From NCBI RefSeq assembly GCF_028640845.1, contig NC_080539.1, positions 302,574,516 through 302,638,515 of the forward strand: 64,000 bases of DNA, given 5' to 3'. A program made the translations under genes and the position numbers. The notes beneath the pieces were generated by a model, which made no database searches, had not been told where the DNA came from, and saw only the letters and a list, made by a program, of their open reading frames with translations. The DNA is from Ahaetulla prasina. Its lineage: Eukaryota > Chordata > Lepidosauria > Squamata > Colubridae. Of this stretch, positions 1 to 10,700 are shown piece by piece (position 1 is the stretch's first letter; each line of letters starts with the position of its first letter).

Positions 1-364
1 AGTCCTGATATCTTTTAAGCTTCTGTCATGAGTCAAGGTATTTGCAGATTAAAAACCTTACTTGGCGGCATCTTCTGCTTAAAGTTGAATTTCACAAGCC
101 ATTCCCAAATGGCTGGACTGGAGATTAAATTGCTCAGAATTTATGGGTGGGAATGAATTATGCAGCATTTCTTTATGGTTAATATATTAGTGAGATCACT
201 CTACCACTCTTTTGGGTTATTTAAATGTTACCCAAGGCTTCCAGAATAAAGTTCTTGTGTGACTAAAGTCACAACGTAAAAAGTTCGACAATTAAATCAC
301 ACCTTATCTGTCAGTTTGGTGCACTGAGGAGGAATTACTACTCTTCCCAAAAAAAAACAGAAAT

Positions 365-720
365 AAGGGGTCCTTGATGCTCTCTAAACTTGCTTGTTTT
401 CTTGCAGACATTTCATTACCCTAACTAGGTAACATCATCAGTGCTAGAAGGAGTGCTGTTTGCTGTCAGTTTATATTCTGGTGACTTGCCTGTCTGTGTG
501 GGTGGAGACAGTCTTAGAGATTCTTTTGTTGGTCTGTTTACTTTGATGGCTGTTTAGAAGTTTCTTGATTGGCTGAAGAAGCTACTTGATTGTTGATCTG
601 AAGTTAACCTTGGAGTTATGCTGATCTGGGTGCTGAGTCTGGGTGCTGAGTCTGGGTGCTGAGTCTTTTTGTTCTCTTTCGGGCTGGTTGATTGTCTCTT
701 TTGCATAGTCTATAGATAAA
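365..720. repeat. Unclassified interspersed repeat, with 13-bp tandem unit
   Basis: AT-moderate intron or upstream sequence that reads like a degenerate interspersed repeat (segment with 'catttcattaccctaactagg' character). It ends in about 3.2 direct copies of CTGGGTGCTGAGT at 626-666. The family is not identified. Confidence 0.35.
626..666. repeat. 13-bp tandem repeat
   Basis: Three exact copies plus 2 bp of CTGGGTGCTGAGT, visible directly in the sequence. Confidence 0.85.
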
Positions 721-746
721 GAGAAAGAAGTCTGAATGTTATCCCA

Positions 747-880
747 AAGACTGAAGAACTTTCTTGGATGAGAAGTTAAACATCTTCAAAGAAAAACCAG
801 AAAGTCCAGTTGCCTTTTGAAAAAGCACCTTTGGGACAACCATGACCTGGATGACTGAGAATCTCCATAGATGTTAATCA
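747..880 (+). repeat. Interspersed repeat module K, copy 1
   Basis: Contains the shared block: gaagaactttcttggatgag, then CTTCAAAGAAAAACCAGAAAG, then CACCTTTGGGACAACCATGA. The same module recurs near 1262, 27304, 48205 and 48480. Family not identified; a translated + frame reads KKNQKVQLP in several copies, but no intact ORF exists. Confidence 0.6.
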
Positions 881-1261
881 TGAATATAAGATATACAGTA
901 TCTTGAGGGAGATAAGTCATTGGAGTTGAGAGAACTGGTTCTACTTCAAGACAGCATCAACTACCCAAGAGTTTCACAATTCTCCTGGTTCAATCCTGCA
1001 TTACAAATTGACAAACAGTGCTCCAATTAGAATTGTCAGTTCAGAAAACATAGACAAATATTTTAATGAAGGAAGAATTTGAATTCAGTTTGAATTTTTT
1101 AAAGTGAATATTCGAGAAAAGAAAGAAGGATATGAATTCGTCACTTCTTTCAACTAACAAACCACAGTATGTTTGACGTCTGGGAACATTACCTTTGAAC
1201 CAGGATTCATCCCTTCACTTTACAGGATTACTGATTTAACTGTTAAAAAGGTAACTCTAAC

Positions 1262-1550
1262 TCCTACCACTTGGAGAAATGGGGAGCAGAAGAAACTACA
1301 ACACATTCCTTTCAATAGTTCCAAGAAGGCTCCACACCCATTTGCACCACTCAGGTGACCCTGATGACACAGATAAACCTCCAGGTGACCTTAAAGACTT
1401 GCTAATAGGATGTAAGTGACCAAAGAGCTGAAGAAGCTTCTTGGATGAGAAGAGTAATGTCTTCAAAGAAAAACCAGAAAGTCCAGTTGCCTCTTGAAAA
1501 AAGCACCTTTGGGACAACTATGACCTGGATGACTGAGAATCTCCAGAGAC
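1262..1550 (+). repeat. Interspersed repeat module K, copy 2 (longer)
   Basis: Shares with 48480-48770 the upstream part (GGTGACCCTGAtGACACAGATA) as well as the module at about 1420-1550. It lies about 130 bp before PAPLN exon a. Short ORFs here are repeat-derived. Confidence 0.6.
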
Positions 1551-1677
1551 ATGGAGCAGAAGAAATTTTCTTGGCAACTACTTCCTTGTTAGAAATATTA
1601 AAAATGATCTGGCAAAGTATGGTTTGGGCATCACTAATCATTTACAAGCTTTTGCTGATTGTTATTGTGTATTTCAG

Positions 1678-1738
1678 GACAGATGGTGGATCCAGTTGCA
1701 TAGGACCAGCCCAAAGTTATCGCTCATGCAACATTCAG
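1678..1738 (+). CDS. PAPLN: PAPLN exon a (end of first TSP1 repeat)
   Basis: Acceptor tatttcag|GAC and donor CAG|gtaata. The first base completes a codon begun in an exon outside the window; the exon ends in phase 0. It encodes [20 protein letters not shown], the C-terminal half of the first thrombospondin type 1 repeat of papilin, with two of its cysteines. The first half of the domain (WSxC...CGGG) was not found in bases 1-1677, so at least one more 5' exon lies upstream. Confidence 0.9.
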
Positions 1739-4700
1739 GTAATATATTGGTTTGTTTCTTAAGATTTATATAATTATCCATTTATCATAAGCATGTAATG
1801 GATGGGAATTGGAAATCTAAATGATTTCAGTCATTTTACGGAACATTTAATAATGAAAAATAAATATGAACCCAATTATCTTTGATCCAAAAATGCATTC
1901 ACTACTCCCTCCTAGTTTTAGTGGCATGCTGGTCATATTCTGGTTTTTTTTTAAATTATTTGTTTGTTAGTATGCTGCTTGACTCACAACAACAGCTCAT
2001 AACAATCAAAGCAATTTGTTTATCAAATTTGCATAGCTGCCCATCTCACTTAAACATGACTCTGGGCGGTGTGTATTAAAATAAACAGTTGAAAACAAAT
2101 CCAGAACAACCATTAAAAATCATTAAACATAAATATAAATAAGACAGTGAGAGAATGGATCAACATCCACTCAGTGCAAGGGGGGGTTCTACTTACCTTT
2201 ATTACCAATTCGCATCATGCCCCACGCTTGCACTTGCTTCACTCGTGCGCATCTGCACTCTTCTGCCCATGCGCAGATCATTTTTGATGACGTCTGGGTC
2301 AGTGGGCGCAGCCTCCCACCAGTTTTACTACCGGTTCTATAGAACCGGTCTGAACCGGGGGCAACCCACCACTGACCCAGTGTAACCTTTTGCAGCTGCC
2401 CGTTTTTATGGGATCCCCAAGCCTGCTGAAAAAACAATGGTTTAAGAACTAGCCAATAGCATCAAGGCTAAATTACAATAAATCAATAAAAAGAGAAGAA
2501 AAGACAGCAAATAAACAGCAAATTCCTCACTTGGAGGAAAATACAAAAACTAAACTCTAGAGCAGGGGTCTCCAACCTTGGTCCCTTTAAGACTTGTGGA
2601 CTTCAACTCCCAGAGTCCCTCAGCCAGCAAAGCAAATTGTGAAGTCCACAAGTCTTAAAGGGACCAAGGTTGGAGACCCCTGCTCTAGAGTATTCTTCGA
2701 AATCAGTGACGTTCAACATGTCTTCTATTTTAGATTTTTCTCTTCTTTTCTATAGGACTGTCCTGAGGGCTCCAGAGATTTTCGAGCAGAACAATGTGCC
2801 GAGTTTGATGGGACAGAATTTCAAGGGAAGAAGTACAAGTGGCTCCCTTACTATGGAGGTAGTTTATTGATTCCTATTGCCAACTCTTCATAGAAGGTGA
2901 CAGAAAATCTGGGGGGAAAGGGGGAAAATATTTGCTGAGATTTCTTGTCTGGGAACAGTTATTTAAATTATTATTTAACCTATCCTTCAGTTTAATAAGG
3001 AGAAGCAACAGATTTTTACAAATATCAGTAATTTAACGTTTACAAATATCACTGTAAAATTGTAAAAATGTAATTTTTTTTAAAAAAATTGCTGTTAGAA
3101 TGAAAGATACATTCACAGAAAGGGGGAACAGAGTAGAGAAATGGCGAAGGGAAAAGCATAGTTGTATTCTAATTCTTAAAATTCCTGGGATTAAACTGAT
3201 CAGTGAAGAAATTTGGAAAAGTAAAGGAATCACTCAATTTGGTTTCACTTGTTTGGAATACAGCTAGGTTTCAATTAGGTAGGTTTCAACCATGATGAGT
3301 GGCAGAGGTCAGTATGTATGTGCCCATTATATTGATAACTATAATAATAAATGGAATGGAATGGAAATTTACAACAGGGAATGGAAGAGGAATAAATGAT
3401 AAAGAACTGGTATCAACAAATTGAAAGAAAGGAAAATAGATTTTTTTTGGGGGGTATGCTTGTGAAATAAGAGAAAGGGAAAGGATATAAAAGATTTAAG
3501 TAGAAATGGTGTGATCTTGTGGAGTAGAGTTCACTAATACATGCAGGGAAGTGAACGTGGAGTTTTAATTATGAATGAAAGGGCTAAATGTATGTCAGAA
3601 AATACGAATTGGTCTCATTTTGATTCTTGTGGATGTCTACACAAAAAGGAGATACTTTGCTGATAATTGCATGTTACGCTCTAGTGAATGGTGATAATGA
3701 AAAAACCATAGATGCGTTGGGGAGGCGGGAGGAATGTGCCACGTTTGGAATGAATGCAATCCAAGAGAAAGATTTGCTCTGCTAGCAGACACAAATGGCT
3801 GGGTGGATTAAGACATGTGAGTACAGAAAAAGTGATTGGGCTTTTCAAAGATTCAAGAATGAACAGGAATGATGATTGATTGGTTAATTTCTGCTTAGAA
3901 AAAAAGTCTGTTTCAGTGTGCACTTTAATGATATGTCTATTCATGGAACAGACATGCATTCCAAAGGATGACTGATATGTTCATTTATCAGGACTGCCAC
4001 CGATCTGTAAGGCACCTTTGCGCAAAATGTATTTTGCCACCCCTTCCGCATAATCATTTTACTTACTATTTTTGAGAAACGGGATAGCGGTTAAGACTAG
4101 ACAGGAAGTTTGTTAAAGCTTAATGGTGGAAGGGTGTTGTTTTGTTGCTGCAAGACTTGCCGCAACTCATATTTGTTAGGCTGAGTTTCCTAGAACTGTA
4201 ACAATATGCGCATTGAAAGATGTTAGGGGCACTCATAGTTTCAGATTGTGCAATACATATGGTTTCTCTGAACTGATATATAGCATTTGTTTTGGAAGAA
4301 GTGAAATCTGATGTGAGTTAGCTGATGCAGTTGGAATGGAGGATAGATTTTGAAAACTTAATTTGGTGCCATTCCCTATCCCATCATAGTGCCTTTGTGC
4401 AATCTGATTGCAATGGCTCTTCCACTTACGATGAAGAATGAGAGAACAGTGAAGGATACAATGATGACAGATTCTGAATATGGCACAGACCATTGATAGT
4501 GTCAAGAGTGGATCATGGGTAAATAGGCACAGAAGAAAGGAAAGAAATGAAAGAAACTAGAATGGAAAATGGCTGCATGAAGAGAAAGTTCAAATCCTGT
4601 ATTTAAAAAAAAATGAAGACAGATTAATCTCCCAGCAGAATTGATAAAAGTGACCATAAGAAAAGGAGATGGTGAAAGTGCTTGGAATAGAGTGAAATAA

Positions 4701-7700
4701 ATGATCTATGAATGATGCCACAGAACCATGTTGAGTTTGTTTATGCACAGCATTAAAATTGATGCTTAGTGGAGTTTAGCCGAATCATAAACGTAAATAA
4801 GGCAAGCCAGTCAATATTTAGAGAGACTGAATGAACTGAAAAATGTATGAATGAAGAATGAATGTATCAGGAGGAAAGCGGAGCACTGAAAAAATTGTGG
4901 CTGAAATGTGATCTCCCCAAAAGGAGAGATGAGCTTAAAAAAAAAAAAAGGCAGTATGTGAATTGATCTATAGACCTGGTTCTATAGGAGTGGTTCTCAA
5001 AGATAAGTTTGGAGAAATATAGTGAATGGGGTTGATGTACTTTATCCTAATTTAGCTGTATTTACTTTTCTTTTTCTTACCTCATCTTTTCTTCAATTGC
5101 TATATCTTGCTTGCTATTTTTATCTTACTTTCTCAGCTTTGCTTAAAGTTGCTTAGTCCAAAAGATAACAATAGGATGGGTAAGTCTGTGATTTGATTAA
5201 CCATAAACTAAATGAACTATGTCCACCTTGTCACTATTTGCCATTATTCGTCACTATTTGCTAATTATTGAACAAAACACAATTGGTTACATTTGCACAA
5301 TACGCCATACCAAAATCAAACCAAAGAATTATGGCTTAGAGTGTGAATGCAATGAAACCTGTTAATGTTTCAAGCAATTCTTGTTTTGGTCCATGTCCAA
5401 ATTAAAGATAGGTTTGATTCAAGCCTGAATTAACTGTGATCCACCCTTTAACCTCTTATTCCAGGATTAGGATTCTTAAACGCTGGCCTATTAAAGCCAA
5501 GTATGAGAATCTTTATTAAGTTTTGCTTTTCTCCATTTGTAGAAGAATCAAAGTAAACCAACACTTAAAACTCAAACAGCAGAATAACAGTGTTGCTTTT
5601 TAATTTTGCTTTCAGCTCCCAATAAATGTGAATTAAACTGCATCCCAAAAGGAGAAAATTTCTACTATAGGCAGAAAGAAGCCGTCATTGATGGAACTCC
5701 TTGTGAACCAGGGACGAATGATGTTTGTGTGCAAGGGACCTGTCACGTATGTATTTGTCTTCACTCGCTTTCAGAAAAAATGCCATGTTTCCTGCCTTTT
5801 TTGCCTCATAGATGAACTCTGAACTTCCTCAGACCATATATGGAATTACCGATATCTCACAGATTTATTCGATAAACTAAGCTGAAATCCCCAAACTCAC
5901 ATACCATGACTAGCTTTCTGTTTTGTTTGAGTAATAGTTTTGTTGACCAAGCCATAATTGATGGCATTCCCTCCACCTGCTCAGCGTTAAAACACATTCT
6001 ATAAATCATGTTGTCTGAGTCCACATAATATCTCAAACCAGGGGTGAGGAGGGCTTTGTTAGCCAAGAACTGCGTTTAAGTTGGGGGAGGGTGTAGGCTG
6101 CTTTTAAGCAGCTGGGCCATCACACATTAAAGGTGTTGCAAGATTCAGCTAGCTTCAACGTTTGCCTTCCCTAGAGCTAAAGCTAATAGTGAGTCTTCTG
6201 TTGATGGTTGTTTTTTGGTGGTTTACTGAATATCAGCATATTGTCAATGCATTTCAATTCTATTCTGTGTTTTATTGCAAAGATGCCCTTTGTATCTGTT
6301 CAATGGATGATTATAAATGGCAGGACGTCCATATTTCTTTTGCCCAATTCAGTCTTTCCTCATTCCCCTGCCCATCTCTTCCAGCACTTTGTTGATTATG
6401 ATCAGGTACACCTTTAGACCAGGGGTCTCCAACCTTGGCAACTTTAAGCCTGGAGGACTTCAACTGGCTTCAATGGCTTAGGACCGGGATACCTTCAAGA
6501 CCGCCTTCTGCCGCCGATTGCCTCCCAACGACCTGTGCGCTCCCACAGAGTAGGCCTTCACAGGGTGCCGTCGACCAAACAATGTAGGTTGGCGACCCCC
6601 AGGGGGAGGGCCTTCTCTGTGGCGGCACCAGCCCTGTGGAACGAGCTTCCTCCGGGATTACGACAACTCCCCGACCTCCGGACCTTCAGAAGGGAACTGA
6701 AGACTCTATTATTTCAGCGCGCTGGACTAGCCTAAGAATAAAATGTTTTAGCAAAATTTTAATGGGTTTTTTACTGGTTTTTACTGTTTTAGTGATCAGG
6801 CCATGATAATATTTAGTCTTAACTGGGTTTTAATGCTTATTTATTATATTGTTTTAATATGCCTGTGAACCGCCCTGAGTCCTACGGGAGATGGTGCGGT
6901 ATATAAGTATGATTAATAAATAAATAAATAAATAAACTCCCAGAATACTCCCAATTCTGGGAGTTGAAGTCCACCAGGCTTAAAGTTGCCAAGGTTGGAG
7001 ACCCCTGCTGTAGACTATCCAGAATGCTTCCCCCCCCCCCAGCAGTCATTGTATAATTCAGGTTGAAGGCCTGACCTCTTGGAAGTTCCGCGAATAATCA
7101 AGGGATGGTCAGAAACCAGGGTAAAATTTTAAAAAAGTAGCCTTCTGAGGAAAATTCAGACCTAACGGATTAGATCAGAGGACCCAAGGAGCCAAGGATT
7201 ACAGTGTATTTGTGTTCACAGAGTTGTATGCATCTAAAATCCTCATAATGGGACTGGAAGATAACAGAGAGAGGAAGGGAGGGGTTATAGTTCAGTTGTT
7301 GTAAGGTAAAGGAGGCCCTGAGGATTTTATTCTGCTAGACATTGCTAACTTTAAGGGATGGTGCTCATATCTGCTACAAGACCATTGAGCCATCACTGTC
7401 TGAAGACATTTCTGTGGTCATGTAGGCAGCATGATGTCATGAAGCCCTGCTACTTGCCAAAGTGGTACCAGATGCTGTAGGACAGTGTTTTTCAAATTTA
7501 ATATGTGTGGATTTCAACTCCCAGCCAGCATGAAAAGGACCCTTTGTATGTCAAAAGGCCTTTCTGGAAACAGTTCGTGTCAGTGGATCTCCATCTTATA
7601 ACAACAAAGCCAAAGGAGAAATGAAGAATACACTCCCCACCCCTCCGCCCCAAGGTGCATCTGAAAGCTCAGATGCACCTTGATTTTAAACTTTTTTAGC

Positions 7701-10700
7701 TCCTGAACTTCCACCCTTGGCCACCAGAGGGTTTTCAAGGACCAGAAAACAATCAGCAGACTAAAGAACGTGACCGCTGGGGAGAAAGCATTATCTACCC
7801 ATCCCTGAGTTAGCCGATTTAGAATAGAATAGAATAGAATAGAATTTTTTATTGGCCAAGTGTGATTGGACACACAAGGAATTTGTCTTTTTTTGTTTGT
7901 TTGTTTACATTTATATTCTGCCCTTCTCCGAAGACTCAGGGCGGCTTACAGTGTGTAAGGCAATAGTCTCATTCTATTTGTATATTTACAAAGTCAACTT
8001 ATTGCCCTCCCAATAATCTGGGTCCTCATTTTACCTACTTTATAAAGGATGGAAGGCTGAGTCAACCTTGGACCTGGTGGAACTAGAACCTGCAGTAATT
8101 GCAGGCAGCTGTGTTTTAATAACAGGCTTCTTACAGCCTGAGCTACACCGCGGCCCGCGGTCTTGGTGCATATGCTCTCAGTGTACATAAAAGAAAAGAC
8201 ACCTTCATCAAGGTACAACATTTACAACACAAATGATGGTCAATATATCAATATAATACTTACGGGACCGCCTGCTGTTACCGTTTGCCTCCCACCCACC
8301 CGTACGCTCTCACAGAGAGGGCCTTCTCAGGGTGCCGTCCGCCAAACAATGTCGGCTGGCGGCCCCCAGGGCAGGGCCTTCTCTGTGGGAGCTCCCACGC
8401 TCTGGAACGAGCTTCCCCCGGGTTTACGCCAAATACCTGACCTTCGGACCTTCCGCCGCGAACTGAAAACGTACTTATTTATTCAAGCGGGACTGGCCTA
8501 AAATTTTATTGGGTTAAAATTTTATTGGGTTATTTATATTTTAATATTTTAATTTGTTTTAAATCTGGCCACTTTATAATATGTTTGTTTTAATTTCTTT
8601 TAATGTTGATATTGTGACTTTTTACTTGGCTGTACACCGCCCTGAGTCCTTCGGGAGAAGGGCGGTATAAAAATTGAATAAAATAAATAAATAAATAAAA
8701 TAAATCATAAGGATTGCCAGCAACAAAGTTACAGTCATACAGTCATAAGTGGAAAGAGATTGGTGATGGGAACTATGAGAAGATTAATAGTAGTGCAGAT
8801 TCAGTAAATAGTTTGACAGTGTTGAGGGAATTATTTGTTTAGCAGAGTGATGGCCTTCGGGAAAAAACTGTTCTTGTGTCTAGTTGTTCTGGTGTGCAGT
8901 GTTCTATAGCCTCGTTTTGAGGGTAGGAGTTGAAACAGTTTATGTCCAGGATGTGGACATAAATATTTTCACGGCCCTCTTCTTGATTCATGCTTTTTTA
9001 ACCAACTCCATCTTTAACTTTTTTAACCCTCTTCTTGATTTGTGATTTTTGTAACCAACATGAATTTTGCTATCCCCTTTGCTGACCCTTCTCTTGCTTC
9101 CCCTGCCTTTGCGAAATGGTGTCTCAATTATTTGTGCGCAGGCTTGACGGCAAAGCTATTGGTACAGCTTTTGGGTTCTTCTTCCTGCCCAGTTAAGCCC
9201 GAAACCAACCAGAAGGAAAAACATTTCCTAACCAAAGCACTGTGGCAGGAAAGGGTGTAACACAGGATCCCACTATTGCTCAGCTTCTTTCTCTCCACTC
9301 CATTTGGTTGTAAGCAGCACTGAATGAAGTTTTTTAAAAAAAACAACAACAATAAATTGATGTCACAAAAGGGGCCTTATCAGGATATCTCCCTCTTCCT
9401 TTTTATGGGTCACAGATGCCAACTTACACAGCCCTCTGTATTTTGTTTGGGAAACAATGACAAAGAGCAGATCCTACTGGCTTTCTGAAATGTTATTTCA
9501 GTCTTGCACAAAGCGAGTGAAAAACCCAAGAAGAGTAGCATTAGAGCACTGTTAGAACGCTTTGGCACTGTTGCGCCATCCTGAACGATCATCATTTCAG
9601 TTAACAAACCACCATTTTTTCCACTCTCCCGTAAAGCAAGGAAAATGGTAGCATCTTCACGCTGTGGAGATGGGCACTGGTTGTGGCAGGAAACACTTCA
9701 GGTACCTAGAAAGAAGATTGCTGGAGAAATGCAAAAAAGAAACCTGTGCTTAAAGTGTACAACTCTACTGCATTCCTGTCTTGGTCAATAAACAAAATGA
9801 TTATACAAAGTGGAGAGGGAGAGAGGCCAAAACCACCTAGCCCAGGGGTCTGCAAACATGGCTCCTTTAAAACTTGTTTATTTGTGTATTTGTCACACAG
9901 TATATATAAGCATAAGCATGAAATAATTGTACAATATAGAAGCATATATATGAGTATGCATATGTAATAACTATATTAATTGGATATAACGAAAGGAAAC
10001 AATAGGACAGGAACGGTAGGCACGTTTGTGCTCTTATGCACGCCCCTTGTAGACCTCTTAGGAATGGGGTGAGGTCATTGGTAGATAGTTTGTGGTTGAA
10101 GCTTTGGGGATTTTGGGAAGAGACCACAGAGTCAGGTAGTGTATTCCAAGCATTAACAACTCTGAAGTCATATTTTCTGCAATCAAGATTGGGGCAGTTA
10201 ACATTAAGCTTAAATCTATTGTGTGCTCGTGTATTGTTGCGATTGAAGCTGAAGTAGTCTTCAACAGGAAGGACATTGTAATAGATGGTTCTATGAGTTA
10301 AACTCAGGTCATGTTGAAGGCGGCGGAGTTCTAAATTTTCTAAACCCAGGATTTCAAGTCTGGTGGCATAAGGTATTTCACTGTATTCAGAGGAGTGGAG
10401 AACTCTTCTTGTAAAATATTTCTGGACACGTTAAATTGTATTGATGTCAGAAATATGGTATGGGTTCCAGACAGTCGAGCTGTATTCAAGAATTGGTCTA
10501 GCAAATGTTTTATATGCTCTGGTTAGTAGTGTAGTGTTTTTGGAGAAGAAGCTGCGCAAGATTAGGTTTACAACTTTTAAGGCCTTTTTTGCAATGCAGT
10601 TACAGTGGGCTTTGGCACTTAAATAATTTGATATGAAAACTCCAAGATCTTTAACAGGGTGGGGGTCATCAGTAAGGTAATGTCCATCAAGCTTGTACTT

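Larger units (their letters stand above)
7815..8965 (-). mobile_element. CR1-like LINE 3' fragment, twice interrupted
   Basis: Starts with the (GAATA)n tail at 7822-7848 and 'tttattggccaagtgtgattgg'. It resumes at 8160-8256 and 8706-8965 after insertion of a tRNA SINE and an L2 piece. The order is consistent with a minus-strand LINE 3' end; I recall this family from snake gene introns (inference). Confidence 0.6.

Noticed and set aside
626..666. Short direct repeats as a CRISPR array
   Set aside because: The units are contiguous without spacers, and the window is vertebrate DNA.
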